Shown piece by piece: positions 1 to 7,496 of a stretch of 35,173 nucleotides of DNA. Under the pieces are notes generated by a model. That model was not told where the DNA came from. It was given only the letters and a program-made list of their open reading frames with translations, and searched no databases. Source of the stretch: Acidimicrobiaceae bacterium (GTDB taxonomy: Bacteria; Actinomycetota; Acidimicrobiia; Acidimicrobiales; RAAP-2); contig DAHVAJ010000115.1 of assembly GCA_027314705.1 (NCBI GenBank), positions 1 to 35,173 on the forward strand, in the 5' to 3' direction. A program made the translations under genes and the position numbers. The first letter of the stretch is position 1; each line of letters opens with the position of its first letter.

Positions 1-856
1 GGCCGCACTCGAGGCGGCCCTGGCCGACGCCCACCTGCGGGCCGCCGGCCGCCCGCTCGCCGACCTCCTGGGCGTGACCGGGCGGTCCGTCCCGGCCGGC
101 GCCGTGGTCGGGACCCACGCCGCGACGGCCACCCTGGTCGACGAGGTGGCGTCCCGGGCCGCCGAGGGGTACGGGCGGGTGAAGGTCAAGATCGGCCCCG
201 GCTGGGACCACGAGCCCCTGGCCGCCCTGGCCGCCTGGGCGGCCGGGCCGGTCGGGCCGGGGACGGTGGCGCCCCGGCTGCAGGCCGACGCCAACGGGGC
301 CTACGGACGGGCCGACATCGCCCACCTGGCCGGGCTGGACGCCTACGGGCTGGCCTGCCTCGAGCAGCCGCTGGCCCGGGACGATCTGGCCGGCCACGCC
401 CTCGTGTCCGAGCGCCTGGTCACGCCGGTCTGCCTGGACGAGAGCCTCGACTCGTCGGCACGCGTGGCCGAGGCCGTCGAACGCGGCGCGTGCTCGGTGG
501 TGTGCCTCAAGCCGTCCCGTCTGGGTGGGATCGGCCCGGCCCTCGAGGCCCTGGCCTTCTGCCGGCGGGCCCGGGTGCCGGTGTGGGTCGGGGGCATGTT
601 CGAGTCGGGCTACGGCCGCGGCGTCCTGGTGGCCCTGGCCGGACTGTGCGACCCCGACTGGACCGGCGACGTGGCGCCGGCGGCCGCCTATCTGGACGCC
701 GACCTCGTCTCGGGACCCACCTACGGGCGGGATCCGGTCACCGGGGTCCTGCGGGCGGTGCCGCCGGCGGTCCCCGGCCTCGGCCCGCCGCCCGCCGCCG
801 GCCCGCTCCGCCGGTGGCAGGTACGGGCCGTCACCGTGGCCGTGGCTCCGGAGTGA
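1..856 (+). CDS. menC: o-succinylbenzoate synthase (MenC), 5'-truncated by window edge
   Basis: The reading frame is open from base 2 and ends in TGA at 854-856, giving 284 residues. The usual family length is about 320-370, so roughly the N-terminal capping domain is missing. The enolase-superfamily barrel residues are visible in order: the KxK motif (VKVKIG, about 182-199), metal ligand Asp in DAN (287-295), Glu in LEQPL (about 360), Asp-Glu in CLDES (about 433-447), Lys in CLKPS (about 503-517), and GGMFESGYGRG near 592-624, which is typical of o-succinylbenzoate synthases. The enzyme dehydrates SHCHC to o-succinylbenzoate in menaquinone synthesis in the cytoplasm. An N-acylamino-acid racemase has the same fold and cannot be fully excluded, because the two activities overlap in this family. 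The next gene starts 112 bases downstream behind its own promoter, so menC is probably the last gene of its operon. Confidence 0.88.
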   Translation, partial: AALEAALADAHLRAAGRPLADLLGVTGRSVPAGAVVGTHAATATLVDEVASRAAEGYGRVKVKIGPGWDHEPLAALAAWAAGPVGPGTVAPRLQADANGAYGRADIAHLAGLDAYGLACLEQPLARDDLAGHALVSERLVTPVCLDESLDSSARVAEAVERGACSVVCLKPSRLGGIGPALEALAFCRRARVPVWVGGMFESGYGRGVLVALAGLCDPDWTGDVAPAAAYLDADLVSGPTYGRDPVTGVLRAVPPAVPGLGPPPAAGPLRRWQVRAVTVAVAPE

Positions 857-866
857 CCCGGGCCGG

Positions 867-932
867 GGCCCCGCCGACCGACGGTGTGGGCCCCGCAGAC
901 CGACGGTGTGGGCCCCGCCGACCGACGGTGTG
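867..932. repeat. three tandem 22-bp repeats with ACCGACGGT near-palindromes
   Basis: Three head-to-tail 22-bp units occupy 867-888, 889-910 and 911-932. Units 1 and 3 are identical and unit 2 differs at one base (A instead of C). Each contains ACCGACGGT (877-885, 899-907, 921-929), a near-perfect inverted repeat. With a start site predicted near 966, the centres fall at about -85, -63 and -41, that is two helical turns apart and on one face of the DNA. The array fills the space between the menC stop and the -10 of the next gene. It could be an operator for an activator, or a neutral repeat expansion. Confidence 0.85.
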
Positions 933-953
933 GGCCTCCGGCCCCGTGGTTTG

Positions 954-959
954 TAGAAT
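954..959 (+). promoter_or_regulatory. -10 element TAGAAT of the coiled-coil/pdtaR operon
   Basis: TAGAAT matches the consensus TATAAT at five of six bases and lies 9 bases before the ATG at 969, so the transcript would have no leader or one of about 3 nt. The expected -35 position (931-936, TGGGCC) does not resemble TTGACA, which fits dependence on an activator or on -10 contacts alone. Confidence 0.55.
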
Positions 960-968
960 TGCCGTCCC

Positions 969-1262
969 ATGCGCCGGGCCATCATCGAGCGACGACTGAG
1001 CGACGCCCACGCCCGGCTGGTGCGCGCCCGCAGCGAGCTGGCCGTCCTCGACGAGCAGCTGAGCGCCGTCACCGAGATCGCCGACGACACCCGGCTGCGG
1101 GCCCTGGTGTCCGAGACGCCCGTGGCCGCCCGTGAGCACGACGAGGCCAGCCGGCACGAGTCGGTCATGCTCCGGAGCCGGGCCGACCTGGTCGAGCACA
1201 TCGCCGAACTCGAACGCCGCCAGGACGAGCTCCTCGACCGCCTGGTCGGGGGACCGGGGTGA
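969..1262 (+). CDS. small coiled-coil protein upstream of the ANTAR regulator
   Basis: This encodes 97 residues without signal peptide or membrane segment. The sequence is rich in Arg, Glu, Ala and Leu, with heptad-like spacing over about residues 5-45 (ERRLSDAHARLVRARSELAV) and 60-92 (LVEHIAELERRQDELLDRL), so it is probably a helical hairpin or coiled-coil dimer. The ATG is chosen because it sits right behind the -10 element TAGAAT. The gene ends 100 bases before the response-regulator gene and is probably cotranscribed with it. I do not recognise a named family; a function linked to the regulator is inference from position only. Confidence 0.7.
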   Translation: MRRAIIERRLSDAHARLVRARSELAVLDEQLSAVTEIADDTRLRALVSETPVAAREHDEASRHESVMLRSRADLVEHIAELERRQDELLDRLVGGPG

Positions 1263-1362
1263 GGCCGCACCTGGGGCAGACTGGGCCACCGGCCGGCTCC
1301 CGGCCGCCCGGCCCGCGATCGGTCGCCCGCCCGCCGGGTCGAAGGCAAGGAGTGCTGACACC

Positions 1363-1977
1363 ATGACCAGGCGTGTGGTCATCGCCGAGGACGAAGCCAT
1401 CATCCGGCTGGACCTGAAGGAGATCCTGCAGGACGAGGGGTACGACGTGGTGGGGGAGACCGGCCGCGGCGACGCGGCCGTAGAGCTCGTGCGCCGGCAC
1501 GAGCCCGACCTCGCCATCGTCGACATCAAGATGCCCGGCTGCGACGGGCTGGAGGCGGCCCGAGCCATCCGCGACCTCGACAGGAAGGTGGCCGTCCTCG
1601 TGCTCACCGCCTTCAGCCAGCGCGACCTCATCGACGAGGCCCGCGACGCCGGCGTGGCCGCCTACCTGGTGAAGCCGTTCCAGCGCATCGAGCTCATCCC
1701 CGCCATCGACCAGGCCATGGCCCGGTGCGAGCAGGAGTGGGCCATCGACGCCGAGTCCCGCCAGGCCGTGTCCGACGGCGTGGTGGGCCAGGGAGGGGTG
1801 GCCGAGGACAAGCTCGAGACCCGGCGTCTGGTCGACGGGGCCAAGGACGTACTCATGTCCCGGTCCGGCCTGACCGAGGCCGAGGCCTTCTCCTTCATCC
1901 AGAAGACGGCCATGGGGACCCGGACGCGGATGGCCGACGTGGCCCGCCAGGTCCTCGACGGGACGCTCGCCCCCTAG
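1363..1977 (+). CDS. pdtaR: ANTAR-domain response regulator, PdtaR-like
   Basis: The protein has 204 residues, close to the 205 of mycobacterial PdtaR. Residues 1-120 form a receiver domain with acidic pocket Glu9/Asp10, phosphoacceptor Asp54 (IVDIKMPG), Thr82 and Lys104 (VKPF). Residues about 137-196 form an ANTAR RNA-binding domain (KLETRRLVDGAKDVLMSRSG, then EAFSFIQKTAM). ANTAR regulators bind paired RNA hairpins and prevent transcription termination when phosphorylated. The ATG at 1363 has AAGGAG at 1347-1352 upstream; a longer in-frame reading exists but lacks these signals. No histidine kinase is encoded in the window, so the PdtaS-type partner must lie elsewhere. polA follows 12 bases downstream, as near mycobacterial pdtaR, where polA is a close neighbour. 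Confidence 0.93.
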   Translation: MTRRVVIAEDEAIIRLDLKEILQDEGYDVVGETGRGDAAVELVRRHEPDLAIVDIKMPGCDGLEAARAIRDLDRKVAVLVLTAFSQRDLIDEARDAGVAAYLVKPFQRIELIPAIDQAMARCEQEWAIDAESRQAVSDGVVGQGGVAEDKLETRRLVDGAKDVLMSRSGLTEAEAFSFIQKTAMGTRTRMADVARQVLDGTLAP

Positions 1978-1989
1978 GCGGGCCGGCCC

Positions 1990-4821
1990 ATGCCCGCCAC
2001 AGCACCCCCGGCCGCCGGCCCGGGTCGGGCGCGTCAGGGGACGCCCGACGGCCCCCTCCTGCTGCTCGACGGCATGTCCCTGGCCTTCCGCGCCTACTTC
2101 GCCCTGCCCGCCACCCTCACCACCTCCTCGGGGGTGGTGACCAACGCCGTGCACGGCTTCGCCTCGATGGTCCTCAACCTGGTGCGCGACCACCGACCGG
2201 CCGCCCTGGCCGTGGCCTTCGACCTCCCCGGCGGCACCTTCCGGGACGAGCTCGTCGAGGAGTACAAGGGAGGACGGGCCGCGACGCCCGACGACCTGCT
2301 GCCCCAGTTCGACATGATCCGCGACCTCCTCCACGCCCTGGCCATCCCCGTGGTCGAGGCCGAGGGGTTCGAGGCCGACGACGTCCTGGCCACCCTGGCC
2401 AGCGAGGCCCGGGACCGCGGCCACCCGGTCATCGTGGTCACCGGCGACCGCGACGCCTACCAGCTGGTCGAGGACCCCTACGTGCGGGTCCTCTACAACA
2501 AGCGGGGCGTGAGCGAGTACGCCCTCTACGACGAGGCCGGCATCGAGGAGCGCACCGGGGTCGTCCCGGCCAAGTACCCGCTGCTGGCCGCCCTGCGCGG
2601 CGACCCCTCCGACAACCTGCCCGGGGTGCCGGGGGTGGGGGAGAAGACGGCGGCCAAGCTGGTCAACGAGTACGGGGACCTCGACGCCCTCTTCGCCCAC
2701 CTCGACGCCCTCTCGCCCAAGCTGCGGGCCAACCTGGCCGCCCACGCCGAGCGGGTCCGGTCCAACGCCGAGGTCATCCCGCTCGTCCGCGACGTCCCGC
2801 TCGGCGTCCACGCCGACGACCTGGTCCTCGGCGGGTGGGACCCCGAGGCGGCCCGGCAGGCCTTCGCCGACCTCGAGTTGCGCACGCTGTGGACCCGCTT
2901 CTCGGCGGTCATGGCCGACGGCCGCCTCGGCGCCCCCGTCCCGGGTGCGGCCCCGACCGACGGCGCCGGGGTGGCGGCCGCCGCGCCCGACTGGCTGGCC
3001 GAGCCGGCCGCCGAGTCCCCGACCGACCCGGCCGGGGCGACGGTCGCCCTCGACCGCCTGCTCGGCGCGGCCCGGACCGGGACGGGCAACGTGGCCGCCG
3101 CCGCCCGGTGGGTCGGGGACCCCGGCCGTTCCCCGCTCGCCGCCGTGGCCCTGGCCGCCGAGGCACCACCCGACGGGGCCGCGCCGGTGGCCGTCCTGCT
3201 GGAGGGGACCGAGCTCCTGGGGGACGGGACGGTCCTCGCCGCCCTGGCCGCCACGCTCGGTGCCGGCGGCGCCGGACTGGTGGCCCACGACGCCAAGGAG
3301 CTCATGCGCACGCTCCTCCCCCTGGGCGTCGACATCACCGGGCTGGTACTCGACACCGCGGTGGCCGCCTACCTGCTCGACCCCTCCGACGACCGCTACC
3401 GGGTGGCCGACCTCGCCGCCCGGTATCTCGGGGTCGAGGTCGACGACGGGACGGCCGGGGCCGGACAGGGCGCCCTCGATCTGGGCGACGCCGGCGGCGG
3501 AGGGGCGGAGGAGACGTCGGGCCGGGCCCTGGTCCGGGTGGCCGAGACCCTGGCCCGTCTGCGGCCGCCCCTGGCCACGGCCCTGGCCGGCGTGGGCGAG
3601 CAGGCCCTGTTCGACGACGTGGAGCGCCCCCTGGTCCGGGTGCTGGCCCGGATGGAGGTGGTCGGCGTCCCGGTCGACCGCACGGTGCTCACCTCGATCG
3701 CTGCCGGGCTGGCCGAGGAGTGCCGGACCCTCGAGGCGACCATGCACGAGCTCGCCGGCGAGTCCTTCAACGTCAACTCGGTGCCCCAGCTCCGGGCCGT
3801 GCTCTACGAGAGGCTCGGGCTGACCCCGGTGCGCAAGACCAAGACCGGCTACTCCACCGACGCCCGCACCCTCGAGCAGCTCCGGGGCCAGCATCCCATC
3901 GTCGACGTGCTCCTCCGCTACCGGGAGGTGGAGAAGCTGCGCTCCACCTACGGCGAGAGCCTCGCCGCCGAGGTGGCCGAGGACGGCCGCATCCACGCCA
4001 CGTTCCGCCAGACGGTGGCCCGCACCGGACGGCTCTCGTCGGACCGGCCCAACCTCCACAACATCCCGGTCCGCACCGACGAGGGACGGCGGTTCCGGGA
4101 GGCGTTCGTACCCTCGCCCGGTCGGCGGCTGCTGGTGGCCGACTACGACCAGGTCGAGCTCCGGGCCATCGCCCACCTCTCGGGGGACCCCGGCCTCACC
4201 GCCGCCTTCGCCGCCGGTGAGGACATCCACCGCACCGTGGCCGCCCGGGTCTTCGGGGTCGACCGCGACGCCGTGACCCACGAGCAGCGTTCCACGGCCA
4301 AGATGGTCTCCTACGGCCTGGCCTACGGCATGGAGGCCTACGGCCTGGCCCAGCGCCTGGCCGTCCCCGTGGAGGAGGCCCAGGAGATCCTCACCGCCTT
4401 CTTCACCGCCTTCCCGTCGGTGCGCACCTACATGGACCGGGCCGTGGCCGAGGCCCGCGAGCAGGGCTACACGGTCACCGCCTTCGGCCGGCGCCGGCCC
4501 CTGCCCGACCTGAACGCCACCAACTTCCAGATCCGCCAGGCGGCCGAACGCCAGGCCATGAACGCCGGGATCCAGGGGCTGGCCGCCGACCTGTTCAAGG
4601 TCGCCCTGGTGCGCCTCGACGGCGGCCTCGAGTCGGGCGGGTACCGCTCCGACCTGGTCCTCCAGGTCCACGACGAAGTGCTCCTCGACGTCGACCCCGA
4701 CGAGTCCGAGGCCGTGGCCGACCTCACCCGGCAGGCCCTCACCGGGGCCGCCGACCTCTCGGTCCCGCTCGAGGTGGACATGGCCTGGGGGGCCTCCTGG
4801 GCCGAGGCCAAGGGGTCCTGA
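1990..4821 (+). CDS. polA: DNA polymerase I with 5' nuclease and inactive proofreading domain
   Basis: The protein has 943 residues. The 5'-3' nuclease domain is at about residues 20-300 (LLLLDGMSLAFRAYF, EADDVLATLA, VTGDRDAYQL, GDPSDNLPGVPGVGEKTA). About 370-530 aligns with the 3'-5' exonuclease fold, but the DxE, NxxxD and YxxxD metal-binding motifs are not present, so proofreading is probably lost, as in other actinobacterial PolA. The polymerase domain (about 540-943) has motif A VADYDQVELRA, the O-helix RSTAKMVSYGLAYG and motif C VHDEVLLDV. The O-helix position equivalent to E. coli Phe762 is Tyr775. The enzyme fills gaps in Okazaki processing and excision repair, fitting the uvrB/uvrA genes nearby. 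The start at 1990 has only a weak ribosome site and probably relies on coupling to pdtaR 12 bases upstream. Confidence 0.97.
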   Translation: MPATAPPAAGPGRARQGTPDGPLLLLDGMSLAFRAYFALPATLTTSSGVVTNAVHGFASMVLNLVRDHRPAALAVAFDLPGGTFRDELVEEYKGGRAATPDDLLPQFDMIRDLLHALAIPVVEAEGFEADDVLATLASEARDRGHPVIVVTGDRDAYQLVEDPYVRVLYNKRGVSEYALYDEAGIEERTGVVPAKYPLLAALRGDPSDNLPGVPGVGEKTAAKLVNEYGDLDALFAHLDALSPKLRANLAAHAERVRSNAEVIPLVRDVPLGVHADDLVLGGWDPEAARQAFADLELRTLWTRFSAVMADGRLGAPVPGAAPTDGAGVAAAAPDWLAEPAAESPTDPAGATVALDRLLGAARTGTGNVAAAARWVGDPGRSPLAAVALAAEAPPDGAAPVAVLLEGTELLGDGTVLAALAATLGAGGAGLVAHDAKELMRTLLPLGVDITGLVLDTAVAAYLLDPSDDRYRVADLAARYLGVEVDDGTAGAGQGALDLGDAGGGGAEETSGRALVRVAETLARLRPPLATALAGVGEQALFDDVERPLVRVLARMEVVGVPVDRTVLTSIAAGLAEECRTLEATMHELAGESFNVNSVPQLRAVLYERLGLTPVRKTKTGYSTDARTLEQLRGQHPIVDVLLRYREVEKLRSTYGESLAAEVAEDGRIHATFRQTVARTGRLSSDRPNLHNIPVRTDEGRRFREAFVPSPGRRLLVADYDQVELRAIAHLSGDPGLTAAFAAGEDIHRTVAARVFGVDRDAVTHEQRSTAKMVSYGLAYGMEAYGLAQRLAVPVEEAQEILTAFFTAFPSVRTYMDRAVAEAREQGYTVTAFGRRRPLPDLNATNFQIRQAAERQAMNAGIQGLAADLFKVALVRLDGGLESGGYRSDLVLQVHDEVLLDVDPDESEAVADLTRQALTGAADLSVPLEVDMAWGASWAEAKGS

Positions 4822-4853
4822 GCCCGACCGCCGGCCCCGGGGGGTGGCGCGGG

Positions 4854-4859
4854 TAGGCT
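4854..4859 (+). promoter_or_regulatory. -10 element TAGGCT for rpsA
   Basis: GGGTAGGCT fits the GGTAnnnT form seen at several starts in this window. It predicts transcription from about 4867 and a leader of about 94 nt before the rpsA ATG. No -35 is recognisable. Confidence 0.5.
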
Positions 4860-4908
4860 CGGGGGTCGGCCGCCTTGGTGCGGCCCACTGTTCGGCGCGG
4901 CGCACCCC

Positions 4909-4957
4909 GGAGGTCCCGGTGGGCGCGGCGCTCCCGTCCGGAAAGCGAGCGACCTCC
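4909..4957 (+). promoter_or_regulatory. SD/anti-SD hairpin in the rpsA leader
   Basis: GGAGGTC at 4909-4915 is perfectly complementary to GACCTCC at 4951-4957. The second element continues as ACCTCCTT (4952-4959), the core sequence of the 16S rRNA 3' end, and ends one base before the ATG. The SD-like element is 47 bases from the start codon, too far for normal use. The 7-bp stem would sequester it and place structure at the start codon. A role in S1 autoregulation is inference. Confidence 0.5.
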
Positions 4958-4960
4958 TTC

Positions 4961-6481
4961 ATGTCCGACACCACCACCGCGCCCGTGGGCGCGGGACTCC
5001 TGTCCCCCGAGGCCATGGGCCACTTCGACGAGCAGGGGGTCTACGTCCCCCGCCCGGTGACCGAGGACGACCTCGGTGCCGGCTCACTCGAGGACGCCAT
5101 GGCCGGCACCATCGTCGAGTTCGAAGATGGTGACCTGGTGGAGGGCACCGTCGTCAAGATCGATCGGGACGAGGTCCTGCTCGACATCGGGTTCAAGTCC
5201 GAGGGCGTGATCCCGGTACGGGAGCTCTCCATCCGCAACGACGTCGACCCGTCGGAGATCGTCTCGCTGGGCGACTCGGTCGAGGCCCTGGTCCTCCAGA
5301 AGGAGGACAAGGAGGGCCGGCTCATCCTCTCGAAGAAGCGAGCGCAGTACGAGCGGGCCTGGGGCACCATCGAGAAGCTGAAGGAGGCCGACGAGGTCGT
5401 CTCCGGCCCGGTCATCGAGGTGGTCAAGGGCGGACTGATCGTGGACATCGGGCTGCGCGGTTTCCTGCCCGCCTCCCTCGTCGAGTTGCGCCGGGTTCGC
5501 GAGCTCCAGCCCTACGTGGGCCGGACCATCGAGGCCAAGATCATCGAGCTCGACCGCAACCGCAACAACGTGGTCCTGTCCCGACGGGCCTGGTTGGAGG
5601 AGACCCAGAAGGAGCAGCGGGGTGAGTTCCTGGTCAACCTCAAGCCCGGTGAACGCCGCCGCGGCGTGGTCTCCTCGGTCGTCAACTTCGGCGCCTTCGT
5701 CGACCTCGGCGGCATGGACGGCCTGGTGCACGTCTCGGAGCTGTCCTGGAAGCACGTCGACCACCCGTCGTCGGTCGTGTCCGTCGGCGACGAGATCGAG
5801 GTCGAGGTGCTCGACGTGGACCTGGCCAAGGAGCGCATCAGCCTCTCGCTGAAGGCCACCCAGACAGATCCGTGGCAGGACTTCGCCAACACCCACCAGG
5901 TGGGCGAGCTCGTCTACGGCCGGATCACCAAGCTCGTCCCGTTCGGTGCGTTCGTCCAGGTGGGCGACGGCATCGAGGGCCTCGTGCACATCTCGGAGAT
6001 GGCCGGTCACCACGTCGACCTCCCCGAGCAGGTGGTGACCCCGGGCGAGGAGCTCTGGGTCAAGATCATCGACATCGACCTGCAGCGTCGCCGCATCAGC
6101 CTCTCCATCAAGCAGGCGGCCGAGGGCGGCGAGGTCTCCGAGGAGTACCGGGAGGCGTTCGGGGAGCACGCCTACGACGCCGAGGGCAACTACGTGGGCC
6201 CCTTCGAGTACGCCGAGGCCGAGTTCACCCCGGAGACCGAGGCCCAGGCGGCCTGGGCCGACTACGTGGTCGACCAGGGTGGGACCGAGGGCGCCGAGGC
6301 TCCCGCCGGGGAGGCTCCCGTGACCGCGGCTCCCGCCGGGGAGGCTCCCGTGACGGAGGCTCCCGTGGCCGCGGCGCCCGTGACGGAGGCCCCCGTGACC
6401 GACGCCCCCGCCGCCGAGGCCCCCGTGACCGAGGCTCCCGTGACCGAGGCTCCCGCCGCCGAGGCGCCCGGAGCCGGCTGA
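4961..6481 (+). CDS. rpsA: 30S ribosomal protein S1 with pentapeptide-repeat tail
   Basis: The protein has 506 residues with four S1 RNA-binding domains at about 52-125, 140-207, 222-292 and 307-379 (for example GVVSSVVNFGAFVDLGGMDG and GRITKLVPFGAFVQVGDGIE), the usual arrangement of actinobacterial S1. It binds mRNA on the 30S subunit and assists initiation. Residues 446-505 are twelve consecutive pentapeptides of the type (E/A/D)APxx, a flexible acidic Pro/Ala tail. The ATG at 4961 (MSDTTTAP) is preferred to an in-frame ATG at 4844, because the latter lies upstream of the -10 element at 4854. The leader contains an unusual SD/anti-SD pair. The gene follows polA as in mycobacteria; its usual neighbour coaE is 20 kb away here. 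Confidence 0.96.
   Translation: MSDTTTAPVGAGLLSPEAMGHFDEQGVYVPRPVTEDDLGAGSLEDAMAGTIVEFEDGDLVEGTVVKIDRDEVLLDIGFKSEGVIPVRELSIRNDVDPSEIVSLGDSVEALVLQKEDKEGRLILSKKRAQYERAWGTIEKLKEADEVVSGPVIEVVKGGLIVDIGLRGFLPASLVELRRVRELQPYVGRTIEAKIIELDRNRNNVVLSRRAWLEETQKEQRGEFLVNLKPGERRRGVVSSVVNFGAFVDLGGMDGLVHVSELSWKHVDHPSSVVSVGDEIEVEVLDVDLAKERISLSLKATQTDPWQDFANTHQVGELVYGRITKLVPFGAFVQVGDGIEGLVHISEMAGHHVDLPEQVVTPGEELWVKIIDIDLQRRRISLSIKQAAEGGEVSEEYREAFGEHAYDAEGNYVGPFEYAEAEFTPETEAQAAWADYVVDQGGTEGAEAPAGEAPVTAAPAGEAPVTEAPVAAAPVTEAPVTDAPAAEAPVTEAPVTEAPAAEAPGAG
6296..6475 (+). repeat. twelve 15-bp repeats in the rpsA 3' end
   Basis: Twelve 15-bp units in phase with the codons encode EAPAG, EAPVT, AAPAG, EAPVT, EAPVA, AAPVT, EAPVT, DAPAA, EAPVT, EAPVT, EAPAA and EAPGA. 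Units such as GAGGCTCCCGTGACC recur with near-identity at the DNA level, so copy number may vary between strains. Confidence 0.85.
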
Positions 6482-6512
6482 GCACGTTCCACCCCTCCTC
6501 GGGTCCGCTCAG
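6478..6512 (+). terminator. possible hairpin at the rpsA stop codon
   Basis: CTGAGC at 6478-6483, which overlaps the rpsA stop, is complementary to GCTCAG at 6507-6512, with an inner ACCC/GGGT pairing. There is no T tract, so the terminator assignment is weak. Confidence 0.25.
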
Positions 6513-6631
6513 ACGGCGCGGAGGACGCTGCCCGCCCGCTGCCGGTGCTCACGTGATTGATGGGGGTCCACCCGACCCCGATCCACGCTCATAGCCGGCG
6601 ATCAGGAGCGCGTTCGGCAAGACTCGCCTGT

Positions 6632-7009
6632 GTGCGTAAGCAGTATCACTTCTGGCCGGGTTCGAGCGGGTTGGATGCATGGGACGTTGACCGGCTCGTC
6701 GAACTGTCCCAGGACCTCCCGGTCGTGGAGGTGCCCGTGGAATCCATCGGGGAAGTTGACTCGAACTACTGGTTCGGAGGTGACTTCGGAGAACCAACGG
6801 TCCGCAAGTTGGTGGAGCACATGCGGCTGGTCCGGGATGTGGACCCTATGTTCCCAATCATCCTGGGAGTCGATGGACGGGTGATGGACGGTATGCATCG
6901 GATTGCCAGAGCACTGCTCGAAGGATGGCCAACCATCCGAGCGGTGAGATTCGAAACGCAACCCAAGCCTGACTTCCGGGACTGTTCGCCAGGGGATCTG
7001 TACTGCTGA
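6632..7009 (+). CDS. small ParB/sulfiredoxin-fold protein
   Basis: The protein has 125 residues. The section from residue 25 on (VVEVPVESI, then PTVRKLVEHMRLV, then PIILGVDGRVMDGMHRIARA) has the layout of the ParB N-terminal/sulfiredoxin fold, with the diagnostic DGxHR box at about residues 87-92. There is no helix-turn-helix partner domain, so this is not a chromosome-segregation ParB; stand-alone proteins of this shape are generally uncharacterised. GTG at 6632 is chosen because the protein then begins VRKQYHFWPG, and the weak hexamer AAGACT (6619-6624) lies exactly 7 bases upstream, the spacing seen at other leaderless starts here. Base composition is clearly less GC-rich than neighbouring genes, which suggests transfer. 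The gene is convergent with a small membrane protein 31 bases away. The ligand or catalytic role is unknown. Confidence 0.72.
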   Translation: MRKQYHFWPGSSGLDAWDVDRLVELSQDLPVVEVPVESIGEVDSNYWFGGDFGEPTVRKLVEHMRLVRDVDPMFPIILGVDGRVMDGMHRIARALLEGWPTIRAVRFETQPKPDFRDCSPGDLYC

Positions 7010-7017
7010 CGACATCT

Positions 7018-7040
7018 CACCGAGCCGGCAGCGTTCGGTG
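7018..7040. terminator. hairpin between convergent genes
   Basis: CACCGA (7018-7023) pairs perfectly with TCGGTG (7035-7040) around an 11-base loop, in the 31-base gap between two convergent genes. It could serve both strands. There is no clear T tract. Confidence 0.35.
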
Positions 7041-7427
7041 TCAGGGGGTGCGGTTTCTTCGCCTCTTGTTCAGAACGGCTCGGACGATGAAGGCAACTAC
7101 AGCACCCCAGAAGAGGATGGCGGTCAGCCAGCTAGCCCATGCGGGGACCTTACCGTTGCTGTGTTCCGAAACGACAGCGACAACTACCAAAATCACGGCG
7201 ATCGGTGCCAGGAGCAGACCGACGATTACCCGTTGACGGGCGTTTCGTTCAGACGGACCGATCGTCCCCTGTGGCTGGGCTGCACGTTCTCGCTGGATCT
7301 CCGAGCGGAGCCTGTTCCTGGACCTGAAGCTGAGGGACATCACGACGATAATCCCGGTGACGCCGACCACGACGGCAACCACCAACGGCACCACCTGTAT
7401 AGAGCCGCTGATGAGGGCGAACTGCAC
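7041..7427 (-). CDS. small membrane protein of unknown function, three predicted helices
   Basis: The protein has 128 residues with hydrophobic segments at about 10-32 (VVPLVVAVVVGVTGIIVVM), 67-86 (VIVGLLLAPIAVILVVVAVV) and 95-116. A basic, polar loop lies between the first two, and the C-terminus is strongly basic (LNKRRRNRTP). The GTG start at 7427 has AGGCGA a few bases upstream. I recognise no family. It lies in the lower-GC islet, convergent with the ParB-fold gene, and is upstream of nothing else on its strand. A possible -10 (TATCTT, 7502-7497) lies about 70 bases upstream. The long open frame with a consistent three-helix pattern and the absence of a better gene on the other strand support it as real. 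Confidence 0.6.
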   Translation of the reverse strand: MQFALISGSIQVVPLVVAVVVGVTGIIVVMSLSFRSRNRLRSEIQRERAAQPQGTIGPSERNARQRVIVGLLLAPIAVILVVVAVVSEHSNGKVPAWASWLTAILFWGAVVAFIVRAVLNKRRRNRTP

Positions 7428-7496
7428 TATCGCCTGGATTCACGTTTCCCTCGTGCGCCACCAACAGCCACGGCGATTCCCCTCGTCATCCTGGGC

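Noticed and set aside
1165-5016. Very long open frame on the minus strand opposite pdtaR, polA and the rpsA start
   Set aside because: It is a mirror of the codon-position GC bias of real plus-strand genes; its product is a low-complexity Gly/Val/His/Asp-rich sequence with no domain.
6632-7009. Chromosome-partition ParB
   Set aside because: The protein is too short, has no helix-turn-helix or dimerisation domain, and no parA or parS site is nearby.
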